A DNA stretch of 64,000 bases. Origin: Pseudevernia furfuracea (lineage: Eukaryota > Ascomycota > Lecanoromycetes > Lecanorales > Parmeliaceae). The stretch lies in contig JAIUPT010000046.1 in assembly GCA_022315425.1 (NCBI GenBank), positions 248,001 to 312,000 on the forward strand. Reading direction: 5' to 3'. Position numbers and translations under genes: made by a program. This document shows, piece by piece, positions 21,372 through 33,184 of the stretch. Within the stretch, counting starts at the first letter, position 1; each line of letters begins with the position of its first letter. Below the pieces are notes generated by a model. The model had not been told where the DNA came from and ran no database searches. It worked only from the letters and a program-made list of their open reading frames with translations.

Positions 21372-24300
21372 CTATGGGTCCACGCGCTGCTTGAAAAGGG
21401 ATTTACCTTTTACCCATTGCCGATAGGCTTTGTACCGCTTCTTTGCCGTGTCGGCCTCAGTCACAGTCAGCGGGTCTTCACCAATTTCAAGAAATTCTGC
21501 GTAGTCTGCCAAATCGTCTTCTGTCGAGTGCATACTGTTCACTGCATCAGCTGAGATGCTGTTGACATAGCCAAGGAACTCCAAATTCGGATTCGGCGGC
21601 ACTTCGGCCGTTACCACAAGAGGAAGATTCAATGGATGGCTGATATAGCGTTGGTACTCATGTGCTTCAGTATCAGCCACAGAAGGGTTGAGCGAGTTAG
21701 TAACAAATTGGTCGAGAGTCCATTGCGTTACAGCCGATTTGTCTTCGGATGCCTTTTTCTTTTTCGTGGCTTCAACTTGTGACGAACCGTCTCTGCTTTC
21801 GGCGTGTGGATCCTTTAAGATGCTATGCTGGGGCGGTGGTTGTTCACCAAGCTGAGATTGCAGCCATGCTGGTAGAGCGCGCTTTGATTGCGGGACAATG
21901 TTGGTAGGCTGTGCCTTTTGTTCCTCACTCATCTCTATTCCAGTATTTGCAATCGTTACCCCTTTCCTCTGCTGTCCTTTGTCGGGCGAAGCATGTTCAT
22001 GACCGTCTCTAATCCGGAAAGGACTAAGATCATACTTGCCTTCCTTGGTCGATTTGAATGGTATATATCTGAGGGTGGAGTTCATCTTATAGGAGAACAT
22101 CTTTTGAAACGATGACAATGCAAGAGGACGGTAGTATTCAAACCAATACTCGTCGAAGAAATCGAGAGATTTTCCCGCGAGGTGACCTTGGGCTTTCGTA
22201 TCTTCAGGCATTGCCGGGCCCTCAAGATGCTCCGGGGTGAACCACTGGATGTAGTTTTTTCGCCTTTGGTCGGACCATGAGCGAGGATCTGTATGGTGGA
22301 GGTAGTAATCGGTCGAGAGATCCCACAGCATTGGCTGACCCTGAACGAAGATGTAGTTCCCGAGGAACAAATTGTACGCTTCCTGTCGTTGTTTATCAAG
22401 GAAGGAGTTGTTATAATAGCGCTTAAAACTTTCCACCATGTCTCGAGAATGGCTTGTCCATTGATTGATCTTCCTATATGTTTCCATAGTATTTACCAGA
22501 TGAGAACCGCCATACTGTATGGCGATGGTATCGCCATGATCGTGATACCTAGAACCCTTGTCAGCCCGATGCCTTGATCGTTCTTCAAGAGTGGTACAGC
22601 TTACATGTGTGTAAAAAGATTGACGGCGTCGGTATCGTAGTCGATCGAGGTATCGCTAATGATACCCAGGGCATGCAGCTGGTGGCCAAGAGCTCGTTTA
22701 CCAATGACAAATTGAGCGGCGTTAGTTCGGTCGAGGCAGTCAATACAGTTGGTCCTTGCTACCCCATCCTGCATGCTCAGCTGTCCAGACTCGTAGGTGC
22801 CATTGCGAAAGAATCCTGTTCGAGTCATTACATCTTCCCCGATCGACTCTAACGTGCCAATGACATCTTGATCTCGACTGGTGACCACGGTTTTTAGCCT
22901 CCCAGCAGTTCATTATAGAATCATTTACTGACCTTTTCGAAGCTCGGCTCATGTCCCATGCCTTGTAATGAATCTTTTTATTCGCAGGCAAGAATTGGTT
23001 CAGGTATGAGATTGCGTTTCCGTACTCGCGAAGAAGGATCGATTCACGAGGCGTTCGCTCACGAGACTGGAGCCGTTAGCCGAGTAAGGAGCCATCTTGA
23101 CCTTCTAGAAGACCTTACCTTGACTAAGTTGAGAACGTATATTGGAGCGCCATATCGCTCGAAGAGATTGTCGAAGTGAAGAGCTGCTGCACTATAGAAT
23201 GGATCCACGAGATTCACTGAAGAGTCAGCATCATGCGCTGAAATTGCGGCGGGACGCTCACATTCGATGTCTGGCTTGGGTGACACTCCAGTATTGTCCT
23301 GCGTCCAGTACAGTGGAATGCTTCCACGGTGTTGCACATAAGACGTATAGTTCGGATTGGAAAATAGCTCGGGGCCCGGTGCGTGAAATGATGTTGTCAA
23401 CATCTCCGACACAATCTGCTCTGTCTCGACGTCGTTGGCGACGTACCCCTAGAAGGCATATTAGCTAGCTAAACTACCAGACAATCGCAATGCTTGCAGC
23501 TTGCCAGATCGTTTGCTCCACGCTTCAAGAACCGTGCACCAGCAAAGAATCTTGATCGTCTCGCAATAATAGTAATATGGACAGTTCGTCCATAGACTGA
23601 TAGAGCTATCAATGCATTTGTTAGTATTGCGATAACACAGCGAAGGGGAGACTTTTACTGGCTTGGTCTACGAAACCGTGCACGATTGGCAAACACCAAT
23701 CGTCAGTATTCTTCAAGGCGTCTGATGCAGGCTCAAGCAAGTGGTGGTTCCAGACGAACATAGAATTCCGGTGCTTTGGAGACGAATCTGCGTTACCCTG
23801 TTGCATTGCCTGTCTCTCCCGAAGGATGTTCTGTTGCAGTGTCCGAGTTATGTCGTAAGAATAACTGAAGTAAAACGAACGTGACAGATCAAGGTTGCTG
23901 AGAATGCCAATGAAACGTGCTTCTTCCGCGTCTCTATCTACCCTAAAGCGAGATGAAGAGGACATGGTCAAGGAAACGAGCTCAGTCCCGTCAACTTGAT
24001 AAATGTAGTGGCCTCCGATCATGGCGACCTGACTTCTCTTGGTGATGACAAGCATGTAGAATGCACCAGTAAACCTGATGAATCCAAGGAGACCCCAAGT
24101 GCTACATTTGAGCTTCAAGCCTCCAGAGGCCTTGTTTCCGTCATCCACCGTATTCAACAGCTGGTTCATTTCTTTCTTGGTATACACAATGTCATCTTCA
24201 GCAATGCTCAGATCTCCGGAGTCGGCAGTCCGATCTATCTTCAAGATCCTGAATTTGCGATCCACAACATCACCTCCGACCAAGTAGTAGCGGCTTGCCG

Positions 24301-24751
24301 TTTCATACAACGAAAACCTGTGCATCTTACATACACCCTCTTCGCCAACCTTCTGGTAGACTGCACCTCTGTTCCGTTGCGCTGCCGAGGCGGGACTTGT
24401 AGACCTTGGAAAAGATTTGGCGGTTGCCCGCTCCTCATCCTCCCCGTCTGACTGCACATGATAGGCTGTCTGCTTGGGAGAAGTCGGTGCATCATTGGAC
24501 AGGTGAGGGAAAGTCAGGGTTTCGGTGAGTGTTTCATTGTTGGTGGATCCATCATCTATTTCCACTTTAGATGTCACCGGCTGTGGGCTGTTATTGCTAC
24601 TGATCTCCACAGTATCTGGCTTTGCATGGCCCGTGGCTGATGAGGAAAGGCGTGATCGTGGACCTCCATCAGCGGTGGTAGCGTGAGCCTGGCTGTCGGG
24701 CATGCCATCTTTTTGAGGTGGCAGCTGCAGAGGGGCTTGCTTGTCTTCCAT
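21372..24751 (-). CDS. FIG4: Polyphosphoinositide phosphatase Fig4, SAC domain (7 exons)
   Basis: Exons in transcript order are 24751-23659, 23605-23505, 23448-23262, 23216-23119, 23066-22933, 22877-22605 and 22548-21372; sum 3063 nt, 1020 aa. It removes the 5-phosphate of PI(3,5)P2 and also supports its synthesis in the Fab1-Vac14 complex at the vacuole. Residues 1 to about 140 are variable and acidic/serine-rich. The SAC domain follows (MHRFSLYETASRYYLVGGD, LLGFIRFTGAFYMLVITKR, HGFVDQA), with the catalytic CX5R motif C582-I-D-C-L-D-R588. The C-terminal third contains the family segment METYRKINQWTSHSRDMVESFKRYY. Intron 2 (23504-23449) starts with GC rather than GT. The others are GT-AG, 45-56 bp. 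The first Met is plausible but the N-terminus is poorly conserved. Confidence 0.95.
23449..23504 (-). other. FIG4: GC-AG intron of FIG4
   Basis: The coding strand reads ...GATCTG then GCAAGC...CTTCTAG then GGGTAC. Splicing here gives KRGANDLGYVANDVETEQIV, which matches the family. No GT donor allows the same junction with an intron of workable length. Confidence 0.8.
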
Positions 24752-25492
24752 GACCTCAGACGAACGATGGTTAGTAGATACAACATGGCGGACTCAAGGG
24801 TGGAAATGCTTGAGCACAAAGCATTGCTGATAAGTGTACCGCTTTTGACGGATGGCAGCTCGTTGACTAACCCTAGTGCTTCACCACTTAACAATCGTTC
24901 ACTTTGGTGCTTTACTTTTTATTGCCCTTAGATAGTAGATAACGGACCGCCAAAGCCCCCGAAAACCCCACCAAAACACAGGGGTTCGTTCTAAGTTCTG
25001 GAGCCGCTCAACTACCTTAGATCCCGCTCCGGACGTCCCCACTGACACTCCCCAAAAAGGCGCAGGGGCTGGTACAGTGGTAAGGTAGGTACATAGCAAG
25101 GATGCCAAGAAGCTATTGATCAATAACACCAACTGCTATCTCGCGCCACCCTAACATGGTCCTTTTCTTTTTCTTTTCTTCGCGTAAACACTGCCTGTCA
25201 CCTTTTCATTCATGATCGTCTTTGCACTCCTATTGTCGTTATAGGGCATGTAGGCAACATATTTGTAGAATGTAGTAGTTGGATGGTAAAGTTCTAAGTA
25301 TAGGTAGGTAAGGTATGTAACCTGGCCGCGGCAGCAGAGAATTCTCACGTTAATCGGATTGGGCGATAGCGTCCATGGCACCAATGGGAAGAAGCTTTCT
25401 TTTTTTTCTTTCTTTTTTTCTTTCTTTCTTTCTTTCTTTCTTTCCTTCTCCTCGTACTCCATCCCCACATTTCTTTCCCCGAACCTCTAATC
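24752..25492. promoter_or_regulatory. Divergent upstream region FIG4 / flavohaemoglobin with pyrimidine tract
   Basis: This 741-bp region separates two divergent genes. At 25395-25453 a long T/C tract, mostly TTTC repeats, ends 39 bp before the flavohaemoglobin ATG; CT-rich tracts just upstream of the start are common in strongly expressed fungal genes. No other gene is seen. Confidence 0.6.
25395..25453 (+). repeat. TTTC microsatellite / CT tract upstream of flavohaemoglobin
   Basis: The tract is almost pure T and C with at least six consecutive TTTC units near its 3' end. Its position suggests a promoter or 5' UTR pyrimidine tract, likely to vary in length between strains. Confidence 0.85.
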
Positions 25493-26803
25493 ATGTCGTC
25501 GATAAGTCCAGAGCAAATTAAAATCATCAAAGCAACGGTCCCAGTGCTTCAAGAACATGGCAACGAGATCACTACTTGCTTTTACCAAGATATGTTAGCT
25601 GAGATCCCGGATCTCAACAATAGTACTTCCCACATTGACAAGCTTGTGTGAGACTGCGTGCTCAAAGATAATGTAGTCTTCAACCAAACCAACCAACTTA
25701 ACGGGCATCAAGCTGCTGCACTTGCAGGGAGCCTGTACGCCTATGCAGCACACATCGACGATCTAGGGGTGTTAAGCCCAGCGCTGGAGCGTATCAGCCA
25801 GAAGCACGTCTCTCTTTATGTACAGCCCGAGCAGTACGACATAGTTGGCAATTACCTTCTCCGAGCCATGAAGAAAGTCCTTGGCAATGCTCTCACGCCG
25901 GACATCCACGGTGCGTGGGCAGTAGCTTACCAACAGCTGGCGAATTTAATGATCGACCGCGAAGCTCAATTACTCGAAGAAGCCACCGGTTGGCGCGATT
26001 GGAGAGAATTCCGAATCATCCAGAAAATCCGTGAAACGTCAGAAATAACCTCGTTCTATCTTGCGCCGCTCGACGGAAAGTCACTACCGTCGTACCTCCC
26101 TGGACAATACATCTCCATACGAACATCTGTCCCAGATACTCACTACCTACAAGCGCGGCAATACTCCCTCAGCGATGCGCCAAATCCCGACTACTATCGT
26201 GTTTCCATCAAGAAAGAGCAGGCCCGAGATGTCAATGATCCCAAGGCAAAAGCACTTCCTAGCTACATATCAAATATCCTCCACAATGAGAAAGACGTTG
26301 GGGATTCCGTGGAAGTCTCGCATCCCGCCGGAGAGTTTTTCCTGGATACTCGCCAGCAAGACTCGTCGGATGTACCTATAGTCCTAATATCCGCAGGCGT
26401 GGGTCTTACCCCGGATCTCTCCATATTCAACACCCTCATCGCCAAAGATTCAAAGCGTAAAATTTCCTGGGTGCACGCAAGTCGCAGCACCCGTGTTCAG
26501 GCATTCACGGATCATATCAAGAAAATTGCTAAGACGCACGATAATGTGCAAAGTCACGTCTTCATCAAAGAACCCGGAGAGAACGATGTGGAAGGCGTTG
26601 ACTATGATTTTACAGGGCGAATGAGTCTGAACAAACTAGATGCGGACCACGATCTTTTCATCCATGACCCAAAGGCAGTGTACTATGTTTGCGGTCCAGA
26701 AAATTTCATGGCGGACATGGCGAGATATCTAGAAGGGCAAGGTGTTGAGGATGAACGTATCAAGATAGAAGTTTTTGGGACGGGAGAAATTCCCAAGCCT
26801 TGA
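25493..26803 (+). CDS. YHB1: Flavohaemoglobin (nitric oxide dioxygenase), 2 exons
   Basis: Exons 25493-25622 and 25677-26803 give 418 aa; the 54-bp intron (GTACTT...TGTAG) contains the in-frame stop and its removal restores N-N-I-F-N-Q-T-N-Q. The enzyme turns NO plus O2 into nitrate using NAD(P)H, protecting against nitrosative stress. The globin domain has Tyr31 (B10), Gln50 (E7) and the proximal haem ligand His87 in SQKHVSLYV. The reductase domain has RQYSLSDAP for FAD binding and ISAGVGLTP for NAD(P)H binding, ending VYYVCGPENFMADMARYL...IKIEVFGTGE. No targeting signal is obvious, so it is probably cytosolic. Confidence 0.95.
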
Positions 26804-28889
26804 GCAAGAGCTCATAGGAGACTCCGTAAACGACCGCTTAATTCACTCTTTCCTATCTGCCTGTATTTTGCATTTCTGGGTAGCTGTGGTGGTGAGTGAG
26901 GGGTGATCCCATAATTCATGAGGTCGAGGAAATACTAGGACCAGCCACCTTCGAATCTTTTCCTCAGCGTTCCATTCTTATGGTGCGAATTGGATTGAAT
27001 CCTCGATATCAATAACGAGGAGCCACCAGGTCCGAGTCAATCAGTTGAGACTCCAGCTTCTTCTCCGGCATTGCAACAACAATTCATTTGGCCGCGCGGC
27101 TAAAAGGATCGTTGTGGAGACGCTCGATACCTCTGAGATCATAAGAAAGTATCTCTGTCCTCATGTTCAGGTTTCGCAGCAATGTAACGCTCATGTGTGA
27201 GTATCTCTTTCATAAACTTCTGTAACTGCTTGGTTGCGAGACCGAGACTCGCAACTGCTTTAATGCCAAAAACGAGAAGGACAAACCCTTATTTGGGAAT
27301 ACGAAGAAAGTTATGATGTTGCGTATACAAATAGAAAGAGCATCCCGATAAGCCATGCTATAGTGGGAGAGACCGAATCCAACCGAGATCAGCACATGGA
27401 ATGCTAGCGTTGCAATGTCTTCCTTGCTCTACCCAGATTGGGCCATGTCAAGTGCTTGCTGCAGAGCCTCACTCCATACCAGCGAGCTAGTTCTCTCGTT
27501 GAAATTTGGAGCTGTAAGCCGCCTTCATTGTTGCCAGTCTTCGCCCTCCTCCTCGACTCAAGTCAACCCTACTGCCAAGACCGGCAAGGGTTTATACCTG
27601 TCAGAATACTGGGCCCGAATTACTACTGCGGCCCCCTCCAGTCAGGAATCTACTCAACCTGAATTCATCAACAATCCCAACTTTACTGCAAAATAAGTTT
27701 GCGGTGAAGGTGGGGGCGGGGTTTGCATATCAAATGGACGAAAATTGCACGTCAGGCAAATGCAAATGACGAAATGCGATGTCAGAGTCGCATATGTGCG
27801 AACACAGCTAGATCAGAGAAGGGTAAGGTAATTAATTGGTTGATACTTGACATGGTAAAGAGAGGTCCTCTGTGGAGTGGTGGAGAAAGAGTGTAACAGA
27901 AGATCTTTTAGTTGCATCATCGCCAGTGTAAATCTTTACCTGATCTCACATTGACAACCGAAAGTGAAAGAGTAAGAAAACGTGATAATTCAAAAATCGT
28001 TACGTACGGTAGTTCTGAAACTAAGAAACCGTTCTAGTACCGTAACAAGTCAAGTAACCGCCTGTAGACCGTAGTCTAGACTCTAGAACCACAGCTCTCC
28101 GCTAAGGTATACTTCACGGATAGTGGCGACCGTCTCTAAATCCGAAGCCTCCTCTTATCGCAAGATCAGCTCATAACCTTCGAGCTAGCTGGTTGCTTTC
28201 GTTAGATATCTATTATGCGAGACACCAAAGCAGCCTCTCAAAATAACCGTCAGCAATCTCAGAATACTACTTATTCCTACCGAACGCAATCTTCGCGCCA
28301 ATTCGACGCTGGCTGGCTCCTGCTGCGCTTTCATCATACTTGATCTCAACCTCCATTCCCGATCTCTGTTGCCCCCCCCCCTCACCCTTTATGGTGTCTA
28401 CAGGCGGTTGGCGCCTTTAGTTCGCGATACGTGCGCCCGAGCTCGCTAGCCTTTTTCCCGCCCATATTGGGATAGTCCGGCCAATCATTCCACCACCGCC
28501 ATCGGATTGCTTACCGTCTTCGCCGTCAGAGAGCCGACAAAACAGCAGGCCTTGTCCACAGCGGAGGGAAGCAGACATTTCTTTCGCCGCGCCGCCAGGC
28601 TTCAATTCCCATCGGTGGGGAACAGCTGATCAGGATTCTCGTTGGGCAAGCGGCCGAGCACGTGGTACCTTACGGCCCTTCGATGCCTGGCAATCAGTGC
28701 TCATGTCGAACGATGATCGATTGGATATATGAGAGGAAGGTAGCTAGCTGCCTGGACATTTTCCAGCCAAAGTTTCACGCCTATCTCCCTAGAGTACATG
28801 CGGCAAGTATTTTTTCTTTGCGGTGAGATGCAATATACCGCCAAGAAAACCTCTGGTGGTGCTACCTTAAAGCACATCTCTCTATTTCA
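26804..28889. other. Intergenic, about 2.1 kb without a recognised gene
   Basis: Open frames of 60-95 codons occur (for example 27415-27696 +) but none resembles a known protein. At 27908-27981 there is a segment repeated at 32668-32740. The stretch 28370-28380 is a run of C. Confidence 0.5.
27908..27981 (+). repeat. Dispersed intergenic repeat, copy 1
   Basis: It shares TTAGTTGCATCATCGCCAGT and then AAATCTTTACCT...ATCTCAC...GAAAGTGAAA with 32668-32740, which carries 13 extra bases after the first block. It may be a remnant of a small mobile element. Confidence 0.7.
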
Positions 28890-30217
28890 TCAGTTCCTCC
28901 TCTCCAAACCCGCCAAGATAGCCTTCTCGATGTCATGGTTATACAACCATTCCAACTCACCAATATCGCTTTCACTATTCCAAATCATTCCACTATCAAG
29001 CATTTGCCTCTCCGCCTTCGGCAGCCTTGTATTGTTCAGCTTCAATGTCAGCTTGACAACGCGCTCGATCCTCTCCTGCCGGTACGCTTGCCAGAACCCA
29101 AGAGTCGCGGTCAGGTCAGATTTTTCCGGCTGCGACGATGATTGGTGTGACAGCAACAGGGCAAGAGAAAAGGCGTCCTCAAAGGCTTGGGACGCGCCCT
29201 GTCCTGCGGTTGGGGGAATTGCGTGCGCCGCGTCGCCGAGGACGAGGACGCGACTGCAGTGAGACGAGGAAATCCAAGACGAAAGTTTAGGGACGGTGTA
29301 GTAGGGCCAGATGGAGAGGGTCTCTTTGGGAATGGCATCGAGTGCGGATTGAATGAGGGAAGGCCAGGCGGATTTGTTCACGGACAAAAGGGCGAGAAGT
29401 TCGTCTTTATCGGAGAAGAGGCGGTCCCATTCTTCACGCGTCTGTTCGGGGTACCTTTTCTGCGTACCGGCGAGGAGCTCGGAGCCATCGGTGTCTTGGG
29501 GGGCGAGAACAAAGGTGCCCATCCCACCGTGGATCGTGACGGGGAGAATGGAGTAATCTTTATCCGAAGGGAAGTGGAGCGCTGAACGGGGGACGGCGCA
29601 TGTGATGGCTAAGAATCCGGAGTAGCCGGGTGAAGTGGAGGGGGAAACGTATTTGCGGACTGTGGAGTGTATACCGTCGGCACCGATGAGAAGGCTAGCG
29701 GAGGCAGAAGTGCCGTCTGTGAATTGGAACGAGACTCCGGTTGGGGATTCAGAGAGGACGTGAGAGAACTTCTTCCCGTAGCTAACGGCTATATCGCGTG
29801 CGTGGACTGTGGAACGGAGCTCGTCGAGCAAGACCTGACGGTAGATGCGGAGGGCTTTATACCCGTATCGATGCTCGTCGCCAAGGGGATACAGATCTGT
29901 GGTTTCCTCCTCTTCATTCTTGAAGGCAATGTCGGAGAAGTTGTAGCCCTTGCCGCGGATACGTTCATACACTCCCAACGAGTTCAGAACTCGTAGGGCG
30001 TTGGGTGAGAGCATAACGGCGCCAGTACTCTTGACGGACGGCGATCGAAGCTCGTAGACGGAACATGGTATGGAACGAGCGTGGAGAGCAAGGGCTAAAC
30101 TGAGTCCCTGTGCTTTTCTCAGTATGCTGACACGGTATAAGGTCTGTTTCGAGACTAAGGACTCACTGCTAACCCAGCACCAACGACAGCGACATTAATC
30201 GGATGATTCGTGCCCAT
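28890..30217 (-). CDS. FAD-dependent aromatic monooxygenase (salicylate-hydroxylase-like), 2 exons
   Basis: Exons in transcript order are 30217-30167 and 30107-28890; 422 aa, with a 59-bp GT-AG intron. Splicing completes the FAD-binding G13-A-G15-L-A-G18 of the Rossmann fold; the intron splits the motif. Further group A flavoprotein hydroxylase motifs are LIGADGIHSTVR (DG motif) and RVLVLGDAAHAIPPTAGQGASQAFED (GD motif for FAD ribityl and substrate). These enzymes hydroxylate aromatic rings with NAD(P)H and O2. The substrate cannot be told. The coding strand has a G/C-rich wobble in the middle, unlike its flanks. It is divergent from the NmrA-like gene and close to an MFS transporter, which would suit a small catabolic or secondary-metabolic neighbourhood. 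Confidence 0.9.
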
Positions 30218-30802
30218 AGCAACAGCACGAGAGTTTTAACTGGCGGATTAAGTTACTGATTGTCCTTCAAAAGATGTGTACTGGTGGTAAAAGTATTAAG
30301 ACTGGGATAATACTCGAGACTTGCTTTATCTCCCAAATAGCTTCTGTCTGCTGCGGTGTAGGCACCATCCATCTACTTTAATCGGTCCCATTACATTCTC
30401 AATTCCATACGCGTACGCAGCGTTTGTGATACAGCATTCCGCGTCCCTCGGTGTTCAACCCGGAGCTGGCTCGGCCGAGAATTCAACTCGGACGAGGAAC
30501 CCTAACGCCGAAGTAACCTCGCGCCTTCCTCGCGCCTTCCCTCGTGCCTTGCAGCGGTCATGGGGAAAAGCGAGCTAAATTGGAGGAATGAGGATGATGC
30601 CTCCTGACCACCTTTTATAGCATCGGACCGATGCTGCGGCTCCCAATAAGCTGGGTCCTACCTATTGAGGATAACACTTTGTAATATACCGTATTCACCA
30701 CTCAGTGATATTCTCCTCACGTCCTAAGCACCGACCCATTTTCACAACTATACACATTCTGTCTGTTGCCTCATATCTCTCACACCATTGCATACCTTCC
30801 GC
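30218..30802. promoter_or_regulatory. Divergent region monooxygenase / NmrA-like gene
   Basis: About 585 bp lie between the monooxygenase start and the first recognisable NmrA codon. It must contain both promoters and possibly a missing first exon of the NmrA-like gene. At 30521-30543 CGCGCCTTCC and CTCGTGCCTT recur as short imperfect repeats. Confidence 0.5.
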
Positions 30803-31618
30803 CTCGCTACACTGCGCATTCTCATTCTTGGTGGCAGCGGCCGCACTGGGCAGCTCGTGATCGATGAAGCGTTGAGACGAGGTATTTCTAGCAATAGCCA
30901 GCGTCCGTTCCTTCAGTTAACATCAAATTCTTAGAACACACCATCACCGCTCTGGTCCGAAAAGTCGATTCATTAGAACCTCGACCGGGTCTTACCGTGA
31001 TCCAAGGTAAGAGAGCGAAAAGGAGAAAGAGAGGGAGAAACCTCGCCCATTCTCTACCCGATCAATTCTCCTACTGACCATAGAAAAGGCACCCCGCTCG
31101 AGAAAGCAGACATCGAGAAAGCAATTACCGCGAGCCCGCACGACCTGCCCTCCGCCATAATTGTCACCCTCAACGCCGTTCGCGTCAGCGACAATCCCTG
31201 GTCCGCCAATGCCTCTCCCCCTCGCATGATGGCCGACTCCAACGCCCACGCCGTCGCCGCAATGAAAGCCCATGGCATCCGCAAAATCGTTACTATGTCT
31301 GCCTTCGGGGTCGCCGACTCCTGGCCTAACATGCATTTCCTACTTCGCATGACTATCAAGTCGTCGAATATGTCCCATCAGTGGGAAGACCATGCGGCGG
31401 TGGATAGAGAGATGAAGCAATCGGGGCTGGATTATGTGTTGGTTAGACCGGTCATGTTGAAGGAGGGCGAGCCGAAACCGATTGCTTTTTTCGGGGACGT
31501 GGGCGCCAAAGGGGTGGGACTTACGTCGTCGATTACACGGAAGAGCGTTGCGAGGTATTTGGTCGATGCGGCGGAGAAGAGTGAGTGGGATCGGTCGACA
31601 CCGGTTATTGCTAATTAG
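30803..31618 (+). CDS. NAD(P)-binding NmrA-like / atypical SDR protein, start not found
   Basis: Exons 30803-30881, 30935-31006 and 31089-31618 read through in frame as LATLRILILGGSGRTGQLVI...LRREHTITALVRKVDSLEPRPGLTVIQGTPLEKADIEKAI and on to a normal end (STPVIAN). The Rossmann motif GGSGRTG binds NAD(P). The conserved IRKIVTMSAFGVADSW and LDYVLVRPVML segments are typical of the family, which includes redox sensors and reductases. There is no ATG in frame between the stop at 30725-30727 and the LATLRIL segment, where homologues normally start with Met. Either an upstream exon supplies the start or the start codon is lost and the gene is dying. The introns (53 and 82 bp) are GT-AG. The specific reaction is unknown. 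Confidence 0.75.
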
Positions 31619-32667
31619 ACCGAGCTGGACCATTTGCTTAGGATGCTGACGGGATTTGACCGTTCCTACTGGGGAGTCTTGCAATATTGCTGCGTCTTAT
31701 ACGCAACATTCTAGCTTGTTTCTCTACCCGGTAGAGCTGACTGCTGTAATTTGTGTTTCAATCTCCTTGTAAACTCGGTTCAAGACTTTTCTTACTTAAA
31801 AAGCCAGTCCTAACCAATAGCGTCCATCTCCTACCTCACCGACACCACAACTCACCCTCAGCAAAACCCAATGTGCCATCATTCCCCCCTCGCTCTTTGG
31901 CCCGCTCCTTGTCGATCTCGGTTTTCTGATCGTCTTGATGCTGCTCTCTTGGAATTTCCATAACCTTAGTATCTAACCTCGTCGCTGGAAAACTCTCATT
32001 CATGCATACCCTCGAACAAGCATGTGTTATATCCGTTGCGCATTACATTTGGCTTCCTCCCTTCCCCTCATGTCGGGCGTGAGAGAGGGTGGGTGGAAAC
32101 GGGTGAAGTTAAAACAAAGTCTCACCCGACTAGTGGTGTTTAGTGTCCGCGATGTAAAGCTGGTAATTGAAAGTTGTGGAGTGAAACGGATATACATAGC
32201 ATATGCGATGATCTCTTTCAGGGTTGAGATCTGATACGTTGTATGCTGCCTCTCACCTTCAAAGAACCGCCGTCGAGCCGTAATCCTGGTTTTGAGGCTC
32301 TCGAGGGGGGATGTAAAGGTCAGCTGAGGTTGATATCCTTGAGTTACGTCCGTTTTAGTTTATGGGCGTGGCTTCCTAGCTAGCCAATGGCGTGCTTTCC
32401 AATTAGAATTAGTCAGCTAGTAGGGGAGGCACATAGGCCGATCCTTTCATAGAATAATTCTACATCTTCTTTCATTCTCACGAGGTCTCAAAACTGAACT
32501 GACGATACTAGAGAAACTTGTTTGAGGCCTCGAAGAGATCGTGTTATTCTTTTTTATTGATTGTAAAGTATCTCTAGTCTTTTCGCTGAGTCATTTATCT
32601 TAAAATTCGAAAGCGATTCTTATTACTCCGTACTTTGATTACGTTATTAAATTCTCTTTAATACTAT

Positions 32668-32740
32668 TAGTTGCATCATCGCCAGTTAGTCCCGCACGTG
32701 TTGTATAAATCTTTACCTAATCTCACCGCGGGGAAAGTGA
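32668..32740 (+). repeat. Dispersed intergenic repeat, copy 2
   Basis: It pairs with 27908-27981: the first 20 bases are identical, and the second block AAATCTTTACCT is shared after an insertion. Confidence 0.7.
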
Positions 32741-32855
32741 AAAGTAAACTAAGCGACGAAAAAGTGGATACCACTGACGGAATGAACTAGCCTAGAGTCG
32801 GGGAGGAATGTCCTGCCTACTATGTAGTACCTACTTTCTATCCAGCTATACATAG

Positions 32856-32887
32856 TCATTACATGGTCATTACATGGTCATTACATG
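32856..32887 (+). repeat. 11-bp tandem repeat, about 3 units
   Basis: Units of the form GTCATTACATG follow one another directly. Nothing links the array to a function. Confidence 0.85.
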
Positions 32888-33184
32888 CTTTTTTTTTCAA
32901 TCTAACTGCTCTAATTTCAGGAGCGCCATATTTGTGTAACTTTACCACTAATCGCCGTCTTTTAAGATCGATCAACAAGTAGATCGGTGCAAAACTCTGG
33001 CACTCGAGAGGCTCTTCTCGCTCCCTTTTTGTTCCACATCCTTATTTCTCTCAAACAACTACTTTTACAAAAATTACCCATTGATTCACATATTTAAGCC
33101 AAGGTCGTGTAGACCGAGTGATCGGTGGCATTCTCACTCTTTACCCGCTGGACCAGAGGCCTCGAGTGCTTGACCATGGTCTGA

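Larger units (their letters stand above)
31619..33184. other. Intergenic, no gene recognised
   Basis: The region becomes AT-rich toward 32520-32660. It carries the second copy of the dispersed repeat (32668-32740) and three tandem 11-bp units of the GTCATTACATG type at 32856-32887. No coding region is supported. Confidence 0.5.

Noticed and set aside
25623..25676. Premature TGA in the flavohaemoglobin gene (apparent pseudogene)
   Set aside because: The stop lies in a 54-bp GT-AG intron; removing it restores the conserved NNIFNQTNQ segment in frame.
29187..29996. Plus-strand open frames of about 110-130 codons opposite the monooxygenase
   Set aside because: They are antisense to a gene with G/C-rich wobble positions, which creates spurious frames.
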